This document shows positions 1-9,890 of a stretch of DNA of 64,000 nt, one piece after another. The position numbers and the translations under genes were made by a program. The stretch spans positions 790,045-854,044 of the forward strand of contig OX336336.1 of NCBI GenBank assembly GCA_946902875.1. The letters are read 5' to 3'. The notes below the pieces were generated by a model, which saw only the letters and a list, made by a program, of their open reading frames with translations, was not told the origin of the DNA and searched no databases. The first letter of the stretch is position 1, and every line of letters starts with the position of its first letter. This stretch comes from Nematopogon swammerdamellus (Eukaryota; Arthropoda; Insecta; Lepidoptera; Adelidae).

Positions 1-207
1 GCGTAGCGTGGTAAAATGAAAATCGAAATAAAAAAATAATAAATTGGAACGAAGTTCCTTATCGCGCGATACACTACAACACTTGGCGGATGAGAGCTAG
101 GCCGAAAAAAGTGTAAGAATTCGACCGTCGTCGTCACGACACTTTTGCTGTAGTATGTGTGTACAAGCGTATTTATTTATAGGTATATTACTGCAGTATT
201 AGACGTA

Positions 208-668
208 TTTTTTTAGGGTTCCGTATCCTGTACGTACGGGACCCTATTACTAAGCCTACGCCGTCTGTCTGTCCGACTGTCTGTCTGTCCGAGGGCAGTA
301 CATCTTGAACCGTGTAGGTTGTAAGTGATGTAGCCAACCGTGTCAATTTCCATAAAAAAAAAGGTAGCCCGTTGAAATTTTCACAGAATACATACGTGTT
401 ATTATTACTTATTATGGCCGATATAACAACAAATAATAAAAATAAGAAAAAGTAAAAATTCACGGGGGTTCCCATAGAAGAAACCAAAAAGTGTATGCGC
501 GCGCGTCAACTACCGAATAGATTATGAAGCATTTTAACTAATCATGACATTTAACTAATATGAAGCATTTCATAACACGCCATCTAGATGGCGTGAGTGG
601 CGCTAGGCATGACATGCCGATACGGAAACCACGGTGCGCGAGTGCAACTCGCACATGGCCGTTTTTTT
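208..668 (-). mobile_element. Family C interspersed repeat, chimeric copy
   Basis: Read on the minus strand it opens with the GCGAGT/ACTCGC palindromic head, passes a pair of 'AGATGGCG' motifs, then an AT-rich middle, the (ACAG)n tract and the closing 'GGGACCC...GGAACCC' hairpin. At about 318-360 the usual 'acggttcaagagatacagcc' stretch is replaced by the terminal piece of a family A SINE (gatgtagccaaccgtgtc..ccataaaaa). The copy is therefore a junction of two families rather than a clean insertion. Confidence 0.7.
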
Positions 669-849
669 ATTATTTTCACATTTCAGACTCGTGTCGTAGG
701 TAGGTTAAACTTTAAATGATCACTCGCAAACTTGTAAAATGATTTGCGAGCTCTTCCTCATCTTATTACAGCAATATTCCTCCACCTGATAAGTCGCTGA
801 GTCACCAATTTTAACGAATAACTTTTTCAATTATTTCCTGAGTAAGTAT

Positions 850-960
850 GTGGGTCAGCGGCGGCGGCGGGGGCGGGGGCCGCGGCGGTGGGCGGGAGCG
901 GGCACCATTGTTTCGGCTCTCGGCGGGGGGCGGGGCGGGGGAGGGGGTGCACAGTGGCGC
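850..960. repeat. GC-rich CGG/GGGC low-complexity tract
   Basis: This is a run of gcggcggcggg and ggggcgggg motifs in otherwise AT-rich DNA. The reading frame across it is compositional and I see no domain in it. The rest of 669-1040 holds nothing recognisable. Confidence 0.5.
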
Positions 961-1040
961 CGCACACAGGACGTGACCGCACTACACAAGCTTTTTGGCG
1001 CGCGCACCACTCTTGCTAGTGGCCTTATTATATTATTATA

Positions 1041-1418
1041 CTAGCTTTTGCCCGCGGCTTCGCTCGCGTGAAATCCGTATTAAAAAGAAGAAAGTAAGTA
1101 AGCCTGCTACCGTACCTTTATTTCGGCACGCGGAACAATTCGGTTTGTATGAGAGCCACATCATATCGTAAGTGGAACAAAATTTTATTTAGCCTTTCCT
1201 GTGTCCCGTATAGTTATATGTGCTTGTACTAAGTTTCATCAAATTCGGATGATCGGTTTAAGAGTTATGGAGGAACATACATACATACACACAGAAAAGA
1301 TTTCTAAAAATCGTCAATTTAGTTTTAGTATCATACATAGAGTCTACAATCGCAATATCTCATAAAACAAAGTAACTTACTCCATGACCATCCCTTACAG
1401 ATTTATTATTAGTATTGA
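1041..1418 (-). mobile_element. Non-autonomous Helitron-like element, complete copy
   Basis: On the minus strand it begins TCAATACTAATAATAAATCT and ends with a GC-rich segment and CTAG (1041-1044 read in reverse). It is flanked by A on the 5' side and T on the 3' side, as expected for Helitron insertion between A and T. It is 378 bp with no coding capacity. Near-identical termini occur at 14761-17270 and 57601-57983. The 'cgcgagcgaagccgcggg' segment just before CTAG is the usual place for the Helitron 3' hairpin. Confidence 0.75.
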
Positions 1419-1536
1419 TTGCTTGAGCTTCTCGTGGGCGGAGCGATGCGACCCCGCGATTGCGAAGCTCGCTCGGCTCCGCGTCCGTCACATTTAACTT
1501 GGCGCAACTGCATCTCCTCTCGGCTCTGTTGGCCTT

Positions 1537-1721
1537 TGGCTGGTTGACACGATGCGAGTTTACGCACGAGGAGCATGCCGCTTTCTCGAACGAGTAAACT
1601 CGCTTTCGTGAAGCGTTCCTCGAAGAGTTTACACTATTCCACATCTCGTTCGAGCTCGTCTGTGTATCTCCATTTGTCAGTGGCAAAAATGGAGCCTGTA
1701 GACGAAGGTTTGGTTTGTAGT
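1537..1721 (+). mobile_element. Truncated Harbinger-like terminus with transposase start
   Basis: The terminal sequence ggttgacacgatgcgagtt and the following 140 bp match the right end of the element at 41302-42635, read in reverse. It reaches the same ATG (1689-1691), which starts MEPVDEGLVC, against MESVDEGLAC in the other copy. Homology stops after about 10 codons, where a family B SINE begins. It is a 5' fragment, not a gene. Confidence 0.6.
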
Positions 1722-2030
1722 AAGCGCACCGATGCGTTTATTTTTATCTCAAAATGTGCCTGCTTACCTACACCTTCTGTTTCACCGTTCAAAACCGGTG
1801 TAAAACTGTAGATCCATCCCCTTTGGCCCTTACTAAATAGAAGGCTCAAATCGTAGCCGACTGGGTTAATTCCACCGCACTGGACGCAAGATGGCCACAT
1901 AGCAGCCGCGGCTGTGGTTCTGTGGTTCCAAAAGAAGTCTCAGGTATTACTTTCTCGAAGGTGACATAATATGTCGGAGCATGGGCTTTGACCTCTCTGG
2001 CTCAGCCAGTTATACCGAATTTCTAAAATC
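1722..2030 (+). mobile_element. Family B SINE, head-truncated
   Basis: It contains 'ttcaccgttcaaaaccggtg', 'gtagccgactgggtt', the 'ggccacatagcagcc' motif and the terminal 'tctggctcagccagttatac' shared with the copies at 31885-32290 and 35650-36052. The tRNA-like head is missing. It joins directly to the Harbinger fragment upstream. Confidence 0.65.
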
Positions 2031-2289
2031 GGTGCGTGTATTTATATATGCGCGTCAGAAGTTAACTTCTTTGGCTGCACCTCTCTCCCCCTCCCTCCGC
2101 CGCCCTCGACCCCTCGACCCCCTCAAAGGCATCACCGCACTATAATGTACACACAAACAAACGTGTGTGTGTGTATGCGGTGACGATGACGGTGATGTGA
2201 CGTTGTTTTCTGAATTTATACTCCCCATTTTCATAAAGTTCAAATTATTTCATAACGTGCGTAAAAAAGTATAACTTCAAATTATAATT

Positions 2290-2655
2290 TATTCACTTAG
2301 CGGTCCCCCGACTCCTTTAATTAAGTAAATTATTTGATTTTTAAAGGGTCGGGGGTTTTTTAAATTGGTAATTTAAATTTCATTTCAAGCTTTTTAAAAA
2401 AAAACCGCATGCAAATCGGTCTACTTTTTAAGATAATAAATGTTTTGATTACTTAATCACTTGATTGCAAACATAGCTAATAACCATCCCGATTAAATCA
2501 GCTTTCTAATAAAAAAAAACCGAACCCAAATCGGTCCATCCGTTTGGGAGCTACGATGCCACAGACAGACACAGCCATACACACATACTACGTTAAACTT
2601 ATAACACCCCCCTTTTTTCGTCGGGGGTTAATACACTTATATATAACACACCTCT
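2290..2655 (+). mobile_element. Family K AT-rich repeat
   Basis: It starts 'cacttagcggtcccccgac', has two 'aaccgcatgcaaatcggt'-type motifs, an 'aagtaat' rich stretch, and 'catcccgattaa'. The same sequence in reverse lies at 60590-61225, where a family A SINE interrupts it. There is no coding capacity. The right boundary near 'cgtcgggggttaa' is approximate. Confidence 0.5.
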
Positions 2656-2716
2656 TTTTTCGTCAGGTGTTAAAAAGAGAGCGCCAAAGTGGCGGGTGCG
2701 AGGGAGCCAGGAACAG

Positions 2717-3034
2717 CCGTGTGGGGCCGGTACTTTAAATGAATAGCCCCACTGCATCTCTCCCCATGGATGTCGTAAAAGGCGACTAAGAGATATGACT
2801 CCCTTCTTATATTACTAGGTGGTAGGGTTTATCCCGCCCGGGTTGGTACCACCGCACTGAATGAAAGGTCGGTCGAAACGGCTATGTAAATAGTTTGTGT
2901 TTTCCGTCCAGTTCAGTGTAGCCGGCACGATCGAAGGGAAGCACTGACGTGGCACCAAGTTCACCCGGTGTTATGGGCTGACATCACGGATGTTGTAGGT
3001 GATATAGCCAACCGTGTCAGTTTCCATAAAAAAA
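2717..3034 (+). mobile_element. Family A SINE, variant without 5S-like head
   Basis: It opens 'ccgtgtggggccggtacttt' and 'gtcgtaaaaggcgactaag', then has the standard body (tggtaccaccgcactgaatg, gttcagtgtagccggcacga, gacatcacggatgttgta) and ends 'ccataaaaaaa'. The same alternative head is used at 19126-19431 and 21050-21140, so it is a real subfamily. Confidence 0.75.
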
Positions 3035-3039
3035 ATGTA

Positions 3040-3190
3040 TGAAATAAAAAAAAATCGAACCCTGGAGTTGAAGGCGGTCGGTTATTTTTGCTTGCTTTAG
3101 CACCGCCTTCAACTCTAGGGTTCGTTTTTTTTTTATTTCATTCATTTTTGAAGGCGGTTTTTATATTTTTTTAAATAGTTTTTTATTTCA
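3040..3190. repeat. Family F foldback 3' module
   Basis: Two arms, 'tcgaaccctggagttgaagg' and 'ccttcaactctagggttcg', face each other around a gctttagcacc spacer, inside the 'tgaaataaaaaaaa'/'ttttttatttca' outer pair. Transcribed, it would form a hairpin. Copies of this module end the longer family F elements elsewhere in the window. Confidence 0.6.
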
Positions 3191-3233
3191 GAGTTTTTTT
3201 AGTAATTCTTTGCACAATACACGAAAGAGCTAG

Positions 3234-3275
3234 GTCAGTCAGTCAGTCAGTCGGTCGGTCAGCGTGTAAGCGTCC
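3234..3275 (+). repeat. GTCA/GTCG microsatellite
   Basis: A short tandem run of gtca units degrades to gtcg. Nothing else of note lies between the two family F modules. Confidence 0.6.
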
Positions 3276-3619
3276 ACTGCTGGACATAGAGCTAGAGTAA
3301 GAGTAGTAAAGAGCTAGGTAACTAACCACAATACAAAACATTGTTACTAAAAAAATGTTTTGTCTTAATTATAAGCTTAACATATTATAAGCCAAAATGT
3401 AATTAAGTGTTTTTGACATTGAAAATGTCTTTTTTATCGCTTCAGTATAGTCCCCGATTTCCAGCGAGAGTGCGAATTCGCCCTGGTGTCGTGAGTAAAG
3501 CTACGTGAATATTTAGTACAACTGCGGCTACAAGATGGTGAAAAAAAAATTTAAGACTTTTCGAGAAAATCGCAAAAAACCGCTTAAAACAGCCGTTTTA
3601 GGGGGTCAAAAACTATTTA

Positions 3620-3790
3620 AAAAAAGATTAAAACCGCCTTCAAAAACGTATGAAATAAAAAAAAATCTAACCCTAGAGTTGAAAGCGGTGCTAAGCAAAA
3701 ATAACCGACCGCCTTCAACTCTAGGGTTTGATTTTTTTTATTTCACACATTTTTGAATGCGGTTTTTATATTTTTTTAAACAGTTTTTTT
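3620..3790. repeat. Family F foldback 3' module, second copy
   Basis: It has the same facing arms as the copy at 3040-3190 ('aaccctagagttgaaagcgg' and 'ccgccttcaactctagggtt'), with flanking 'aaaaccgcctt' and 'atgcggtttttat'. The open frame across its left side (3535-3756) is lysine-rich repeat DNA and not a gene. Confidence 0.6.
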
Positions 3791-4261
3791 AGTAATTTTT
3801 TTGATGTCGGTTAAAAAGATTCCCGCTTGCCTAGCCTAGAGAGCGTGTGCCGGCGGCGCTGGAAGCATAGCTGGAAGTCTGGAAGCCAGTCTCATCTTTC
3901 GAAAACACAAGTCATCATAATAGAACGGAGACGCCACATTCGGACATAAAAGTGAATTATTACATTATATCGAGCGGGAGAGGCGCGCGGGCGGAGTGAT
4001 ACCCGGCGTCGTTATCCAATATCCAGCGTTCATAAACCGCTAAGCGCTCTCAATCAAATCACTCGAGCAAGCTCGTTTTATCGGCCGCGACACGTGTCAG
4101 CGCTTGCGGTAGCGCCTAGCCGGCCGTGCGCCGCCCGCCCCACGCACGCGCCGCGCCGCGCGATGACGTAGAGTCGTTACTTTCACAAAAGTTTCACGAC
4201 ATTGAACGCAAGCAGGTTGTCGACATGCGTCAAGCTGCGAAGAACGCACTACGGCGGAGTA

Positions 4262-4345
4262 CGAGCGCGGCGGCGGCGGCGCGGCGGCGGCGGCGCGGCG
4301 GCGGCGGCGCGGCGGCGGCGGCGCGGCGGCGGCGGCGCGGCGACG
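4262..4345 (+). repeat. GC minisatellite, 15-bp unit of CGG repeats
   Basis: Repeats of gcggcggcggcggcgc follow one another with little variation. The frames that read through it on both strands encode Ala/Arg homopolymers only. The 3800-4260 stretch before it shows no gene. Confidence 0.7.
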
Positions 4346-4384
4346 CGGTAATAATTATCAATTTGCTTGCCGCGCGGTGCGCTT

Positions 4385-4850
4385 CACCTAATATCTCATA
4401 CAAAAAAAGCCCCAGTTGCACTCCGGGAGTGCCGGCAGAAGTGAAAACTTTTTATATTTCCGAAAATAATTCTTAGGTGGTTATAAAAAAAACTAAGCAC
4501 CCTAAAAAAATTTAAACACCGTAACATTGCTTAAAAAAGAAAACAAAAGAAAAAAAAAGCCTCAGGTGCACTCCGGGAGTGCCGACAGAAATGAAAACTT
4601 TTTGTATTTCCGAAAATATTCAGGTATAAAAAAAAATAAAAAAAAAAATTATATAAAAAAAAAAAAATTTAATAAAAAAAATATATAAAAAAAAAAAAAA
4701 ATAATAAAAAAAAAAAACAAATTAATGTTAAATTTAGTAGAACGGACAGACATGCATTTGTTACGGAACCCTACCTTCATTTTGCAGAACTTAGTAGAAT
4801 GGACAAACATAAACGTGTTACGAAACCCTACTTTTATTATAAAACTAGCT
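4385..4850 (-). mobile_element. Family D repeat, fragmentary copies
   Basis: Two copies of 'cactccgggagtgccg' followed by 'agaa.tgaaaactttt' (about 4420 and 4572) lie ahead of A-rich DNA. Then come two reverse copies of the 'tagtagaacggacagacatg' subunit (about 4735 and 4790). The same modules lie at 7230-7530, 31185-31560 and 51869-52270. Confidence 0.5.
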
Positions 4851-4939
4851 GAGCCCGCGGCTCCGCTCGCGTGAAATTCGTATTCCAAAGAAGAATACTT
4901 ACATTCTTCTTTGGAGAAGCTAAACCATCTTGAAGAAAG

Positions 4940-5215
4940 TAAGCAACTAAGGGCGAGGCCGAAGGCCGAGCTGCGTTCAGGTAATCGATAAACCTTCTTA
5001 AAGAAAGTAACTAACTAAGGGCGAGGCCGAAGGCCGAGCTGCTTTCAGGTAAACGATAAACCTTTCTCAAATAAAGGAAGTAAGTAAGGGCGAGGCCGAA
5101 GGCCGAGCTGCGTTCAGGAAGACGATAAACCTTCTGGAAGAAAGGAAGGAACTAAGTGCGAGGCCGAAGGCCGAGCTGCGTTCAGGTAAACCCTCTTCCG
5201 CCTTCGGGCCTCGCC
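4940..5215 (+). repeat. 70-bp tandem units, forward array
   Basis: Copies of 'ggcgaggccgaaggccgagc' begin near 4949, 5020, 5089 and 5157. Each is followed by 'tgcgttcagg' or 'tgctttcagg', an 'a.cgataaaccttct' motif and 'aaagaaagtaa'. Spacing is about 70 bp. The array is the mirror image of the one at 5860-6360. Confidence 0.75.
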
Positions 5216-5346
5216 CTTAAAGACTTCCTTTCTTCGATAGAATATAATATCGTTTACTCAATCTATTTATTTCATAAAAATAAAAAAGTAATATTAATAA
5301 CTAAAGAATTAAACCTACCTAAAAAAAAATTAAAATAACTATCAAA

Positions 5347-5766
5347 ACGGGCATTTTCAAATGTTCTTAGAGCACTTGCGGCATTACCCCGCTGGATGGC
5401 AAGGCTTACTCTTTGAATGAAGTACATAAGCCCTTGATGGCGGGACACCAGTTGCGTTAACCAGCTCAAGCCTCTTTTGGCTTCACTGCTCCACGGACCG
5501 AGGGTTTCAACCGCAAACGCAACAAATTCGAAATCTTGAATTATATTTCTATATTTGCTGCGTTTGAGGCTCTCCGCCCCAGCCTCGGCCGCGCCAGCCG
5601 CTCTTGAAGATGTCCTAACGTGACTTGGAGCCAATGTGAGAACAAAAGTGGCGTTCCACATCAAAGAACTACCCTTAGTCCATGGCACTAAGGTGATAGC
5701 ATCGGGCCTCTTGCCATCCAGCCGGGAATAACCGCGAGGTTCTAGGATGCACGGTATATTTTCCGT
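5347..5766 (-). pseudogene. Retroelement C-terminal domain fragment
   Basis: On the minus strand the frame carries EPRGYSRLDGKRPDAITLVP, then a WNAT segment, LAPSHVR, VAFAVETLGPWS and IQRVSLAIQRGNAAS. I recognise this combination (EPRG..R.DGKRPD, FAVETLGPW, QRISIAIQRGNAAS) as the C-terminal region found after reverse transcriptase in some retroelement ORFs of animals. That is from memory and not checked. There is no upstream reverse transcriptase in the window, and the frame is closed by AT-rich sequence on both sides. It sits exactly between the inverted 70-bp arrays. It is open for about 140 codons, which suggests a fairly recent origin or slow decay. Confidence 0.55.
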
Positions 5767-5859
5767 TAGAAACGTGGACTTTATAATAAAATTTAAATTA
5801 AATTAACTCAATCTTAATATTAATTAACTTTATTCGAGATGGTTTAGCTTCTTCCTGAA

Positions 5860-6360
5860 CGCAGCTCGGCCTTCGGCCTCGCCCTTAGTTACTTGCTTTC
5901 TTCGAGATGGTTTATCATTTGTCAGAACGTAGCTCGGCCTTCGGCCTCGCCTTAGTTGCTTACTTTCTTCAAGATGGTTTAGCTTCTTCCTGAACGCAGC
6001 TCGGCCTTCGGCCTCGCCCTTAGTTACTTGCTTTCTTCGAGATGGTTTTTCAATTATCCGAACGTAGCTCGGCCTTCGGCCTCGCCTTAGTTACTTACTT
6101 TCTTTAAGATGGTTTAGCTTCTTCCTGAACGCAGCTCGGCCTGCGGCCTCGCCCATAGTTACTTACTTTCTTCGAGAAGGTTTATGGTCTTCCAGAATAG
6201 AGCTCGGCCTTCGGCCTCGCCCTTAGTTACTTACTTTCTTTAAGAATGTTTTTCTTCTTCCTGAACTCAGCTCCGCCTTCCGCCTCGCCCTTAGTTACTT
6301 TCATCGAGAAAGAATATCGTTTACGTGAGCGCAGATCCGCCTTCGGGCCCGCCTTTAGTT
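5860..6360 (-). repeat. 70-bp tandem units, reverse array
   Basis: About eight copies of 'agctcggccttcggcctcgc' occur near 5863, 5931, 5999, 6066, 6136, 6199, 6268 and 6330. They are separated by 'cttagttacttactttcttc' and 'gatggttta'. Two alternating versions are visible (tcttcctgaacgcagct and tcagaacgtagct), so the older unit was probably duplicated as a pair. Confidence 0.75.
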
Positions 6361-6559
6361 ACTTACTTTTTTTTTTAAATACGAATTTCACGCGAGCGAA
6401 TCCGCGGGCAACAGATATATAAATTTTATTGCACCAATGACAGCGACATAACTTCGACTTTCAATTATTATTTTTATTTATCATTATCAAACAATTTGTC
6501 ACCGGCCAGCTCACGTCGAGATGACAGTTCTCCGTTGTCAACATGACATTTAAAATTTT

Positions 6560-7200
6560 TTTTTACCTGTACTTTGGATTACGTGATTTTTATTATATTT
6601 TTTTAATTATTACGTTAATCCGGGATATACACTGTCACTATAAAAAGTTTCGTCAAATTCCGTTCAGTGGTTTTTGCGAGATGCGCGTACAAATAGACAT
6701 TTTTGCATTTACGATTTTATGATATGTATAGAAAGAACAATGAGAAAGAATAGATATGTATAGACTATTGTGTTCAAGTTATAAAAAAGAAGAACTGTCA
6801 TTTTCGTTGTATCTACTTATTTTTAAATTTCGAATGAATATTTTATTCAAATTGTATTTGCTGCCAGTTCTCAAGATATAATTATGTACTTTGGACTACG
6901 TGATTTTAAACGCGCAATAATGTTTATAATTGTTAATTTTTTTTTATTTTTGTTATTTTTTTTTACGTATTATGTTAACCCGGCATATAAACTGCCACTA
7001 TACAAAGTTTCGTCTAATTCCGTTCAGTGGTTTTTGCGTGATGCGCGTACAGACAAACAAACAAACAAACAAACAAACAAAAATTTTAAAAATTGTTCTA
7101 ACATGTTCAGTATCTCATTTTAAGCCACCCTGGTTAGTTTTTTTGCGAATACATTCAATGTACAGACTTTCTTACCTCTACGATTTTATTATATGTATAG
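6560..7200 (+). mobile_element. Family G repeat, two tandem copies
   Basis: 'aaagtttcgtcaaattccgttcagtggtttttgcgagatgcgcgtac' type sequence occurs at about 6643 and again at about 7002. The second copy ends in (caaa)n. A third, more diverged copy is at 26120-26340. There is no coding capacity; open frames here are T-rich. Confidence 0.5.
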
Positions 7201-7229
7201 ATAACCGTCGCAGGACCTTGGTTGAAAAT

Positions 7230-7530
7230 TGTAAAATTTAGTAGAACGGACAGACATGCATTTGTTACGGAACCCTACATTCATTTTGAAATAAATGTTA
7301 GTAGAACGGACAGACGTGCATTTATTACGGAACCCTACATTCATTTTGCAGAACTTTGAGATGTCATGTATTGAGCGTTGTCATAGCAACTATAGATTGT
7401 TATATGACGCGGTTGTCATAGCAACTATAGATTGTTATCTGACGCGCTGGCGCTGACGCGAACATAAGATTTTTTCCCCATATAAAAAAGTGCCAAGCGC
7501 CGCTAAAGAAGTTTTCACTTCAAAAAAACA
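7230..7530 (-). mobile_element. Family D repeat with internal duplications
   Basis: Two copies of 'gtagaacggacagacatgca' with 'tacggaaccctacattcatt' (7241 and 7300) are followed by a perfect-looking direct repeat of 'ttgtcatagcaactatagat' (about 7378 and 7412). The family end 'gccgctaaagaagttttcac' closes it at 7500-7527. Confidence 0.55.
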
Positions 7531-7540
7531 AAAACAAAAT

Positions 7541-7603
7541 TGAGGGATTCGAACCCATGGTCAAAAAATACAAATCCTAGACTCTTACCATTGAGCCACG
7601 AAA
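7541..7603 (-). other. tRNA-like Pol III promoter remnant
   Basis: On the minus strand 'cgtggctcaatggtaagag' fits a tRNA A box and 'gggttcgaatccctca' fits a B box with its T arm. There is no complementary acceptor stem and no discriminator/CCA context, so it is a SINE head or tRNA relic rather than a working tRNA gene. Confidence 0.5.
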
Positions 7604-7744
7604 TCACATAAACGGCCAAAGGAATATCGGATTCCCTTGATTCGCTTTCGGCTTTACTGTCACTGAGAGACGAACAGAATTGATCCCGAGCCACTCGTAA
7701 CTTAACCCTTAATGCAATGACTTAAGGTTACATTTTAAATAATA

Positions 7745-8047
7745 AAAAAAATTGGTTGTCTGTAAAGTCGGTTTACGGACGATAGTTTTACGTGATAACG
7801 TCATAAAGAAACACAGCTATAAGAATTACGGTATTTCTTCGTACGGCACCCCTTTCACTGCCGTACGCCGTACATTTGTCGATTTCTAGCCTCGATTACC
7901 GTACGATACGGCAATTACCGTACGTTTGGCAACACTGCCGCTTGGGCCGGGGACGTTTCCATGGTCCAACTTTGAATATCAACGTGACACGCTTTCGTGC
8001 GTGCTGCCGATGTTCATCAATTTATAAGACGTTATCACGTCAAAAAA
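7745..8047 (+). mobile_element. Family E repeat, complete-looking copy
   Basis: It runs from 'ttggttgtctgtaaagtcgg' and 'tttacgtgataacgtcataa' to 'atcaatttataagacgttat' and 'cacgtcaaaaaa'. Related copies lie at 16398-16730, 24349-25331 and 59529-59762. The two ends share the ACGTGATAACGTCA motif in opposite orientation but are not a simple TIR. Confidence 0.55.
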
Positions 8048-8129
8048 TTTATTATTTATTTTTATTTTTTTATTTTTTATTTTTTTTTTATTTTTAGCGC
8101 CGCTAAAGAAGTTTTCACTTCAAAAATAT

Positions 8130-9075
8130 TTCGCCGCGCCGCCGCAGACGATCCGCACAGCGCAGTAACTCTCTGACATGATGCGTGGAACGCGTGTCGT
8201 CTCGCTACGTGCAGTGCGGAGACCGCCCATACGTACTACGAGTGTACTCTGACTCTGAGTCAAATTGTCAACACATTTATTTGTAGGTACATATTTTATT
8301 TAAAATATAATTTACAAACTATGTAACTGTCTGTCAACCGTCGCGCGAGTTAATTGCTCGTGACGATGGCCCAAACGATTGGCCCGAAACTTCGCGCCAC
8401 ACAGCCGTTAAATTAAAACCTTTATTAACAACAATTAAATATGTTATCATCGTCAATTAATACTAATATGTCTAGCTTATAATTCTAAAGTATCGTAAAA
8501 GTTTTCCGCTTGGTGCCTAGCTAGTTAGTTAGTTGGCGCTCGTTAGAATTGGTTAGTCCCGTCTCTTGCCTCTCCATTCCAACCTCCTCGCCTTCGCACC
8601 TTATGTAAATGTTCTAATCACTAATGTGATTGATTGTTACTATAGAATGCTTCTTGGAGCAATAACACATTTTCTATCTATCCAATGTACCTTAATCTAA
8701 GGTCGTATATGGTACGACGGAGTAGCATAGTCGATTTATGAAAACTTTCCGACCTTGTAGTTACCCTAATCAATCCGCCAGAGATTTTTCCTCCCGGCTG
8801 TGGAGGCGGGGCGGGTGCGGTCTGTAGGTAACTTATTACTATATCATGATAATAAAATGGCGAAGCTGCGGGCGCGACCTCGGGGAGATCGTAAATAAAT
8901 CCGTCTCCTTCCGTCCGACTGCGAGAGACGAGAGGGTTGAAAAAACTCGCCCATTATGGTAAAATCTGAAAAAAAAACATTGTCTGCCGGCCGATCGTCG
9001 ACTTCTAGATTATTCTTTATCTTAGGACTTCTCTATGTGATAAGAGTTTTAGTGAACTGCACCAGGAAATCGTCC
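8130..9075. other. Unassigned intergenic stretch
   Basis: I see no open frame with recognisable coding content, no RNA gene and no clear repeat boundary in this stretch. Short tracts such as 'gctagttagttagttggcgc' near 8520 and a G-rich patch near 8810 are the only visible structure. Confidence 0.4.
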
Positions 9076-9079
9076 GATT

Positions 9080-9534
9080 TTTAACCGACTTCAAAAAAGG
9101 AGGAGGTTCTATGTTCGGCTGTATGTATTTTTTTTAATGTATGTTCAGCAATATCTTCCCCAATTGTGAACCGATTTCGATGATTATTTTTGTGTTCGGT
9201 TCAGTCTAGCTCCAAGGTGGTCCCATTTTTTTTTGGTCAAGATCGGATTGGAAAGCGAGGCGGAATCGCGAGGCCGAAGGCCAAGCGATTCCGCCGAGTA
9301 CATTAATAGCAAATAAAAATTACTAAAAAAACTGTGAAATAAAAATCTATTAAAAAAATATAAAAACCGCCTTCAAAAATGTATGAAATAAAAAAATAAA
9401 AATCGAACCCTAGAGTTGAATGCGGTGGTGCTAAAGCAAGCAAAAATAACCGACCGCCTTCAACTCTATAGGGTTCGATTTTTATTTTTTTATTTCATAC
9501 ACTTTTGAAGGCGGTTTTTATATTTTTTTAAATG
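9080..9534 (+). mobile_element. Family F repeat, near-complete
   Basis: It opens 'ttaaccgacttcaaaaaagg' and passes 'ggtcaagatcggattgga' and the palindrome 'ggaatcgcgaggccgaagg'. It ends in the foldback made of 'ctagagttgaatgcggtg' and 'caccgc..tcaactctatag' type arms plus 'ttttgaaggcggtttttat'. The order is the same as in the copies at 20700-21045, 33455-33915 and 52650-53085. Confidence 0.65.
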
Positions 9535-9890
9535 CTATATCCAATTTTAATTAAATTAATCAAAATAACCTAATACAATAAAATTAAACTAAAATTAAGA
9601 AATATGATAAAACTAAACTAAAATAACTTATAAACTAAACCTAAAAAAACCGTTTAAAAATATAGTTTTTTTTTACCTGTATTTGCCTCCGTATCCTGCC
9701 GCGCGCCGCCGCACTAAGGCTACTCTTGCGAACAATTTGGTGATTCGCTGTGATATACTGTAATATACTGGTGCAAAGAAGAAATGAGCAAAAAAAAGAA
9801 GATTGGCATAAAAAATAAAACGGGCCTGGCATTTATAATCTGCGGTCTTCAGCTACAAAACAATCAGTGGTTATATTCTCTTTGAAAACA

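Larger units (their letters stand above)
4851..6412. mobile_element. Composite element with inverted Helitron-like ends
   Basis: The left end reads CTAGCTGAGCCCGCGG and the right end carries the reverse complement (ttcacgcgagcgaatccgcgg), so two Helitron-type 3' ends face outward. Between them lie four to five forward copies (4940-5200) and about eight reverse copies (5860-6360) of a roughly 70-bp unit. The unit is built on the near-palindrome ggcgaggccgaaggccgagc. They flank a retroelement C-terminal coding fragment (5347-5766). There is no transposase. How it assembled is unclear. Confidence 0.5.

Noticed and set aside
850..1044. 64-codon Gly/Arg-rich frame
   Set aside because: Low-complexity GC tract without any domain.
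4126..4476. 116-codon frame rich in Ala and Arg
   Set aside because: Produced by a CGG minisatellite that is open in several frames on both strands.
7541..7603. Possible tRNA gene on the minus strand
   Set aside because: A and B boxes fit but no acceptor stem can pair.
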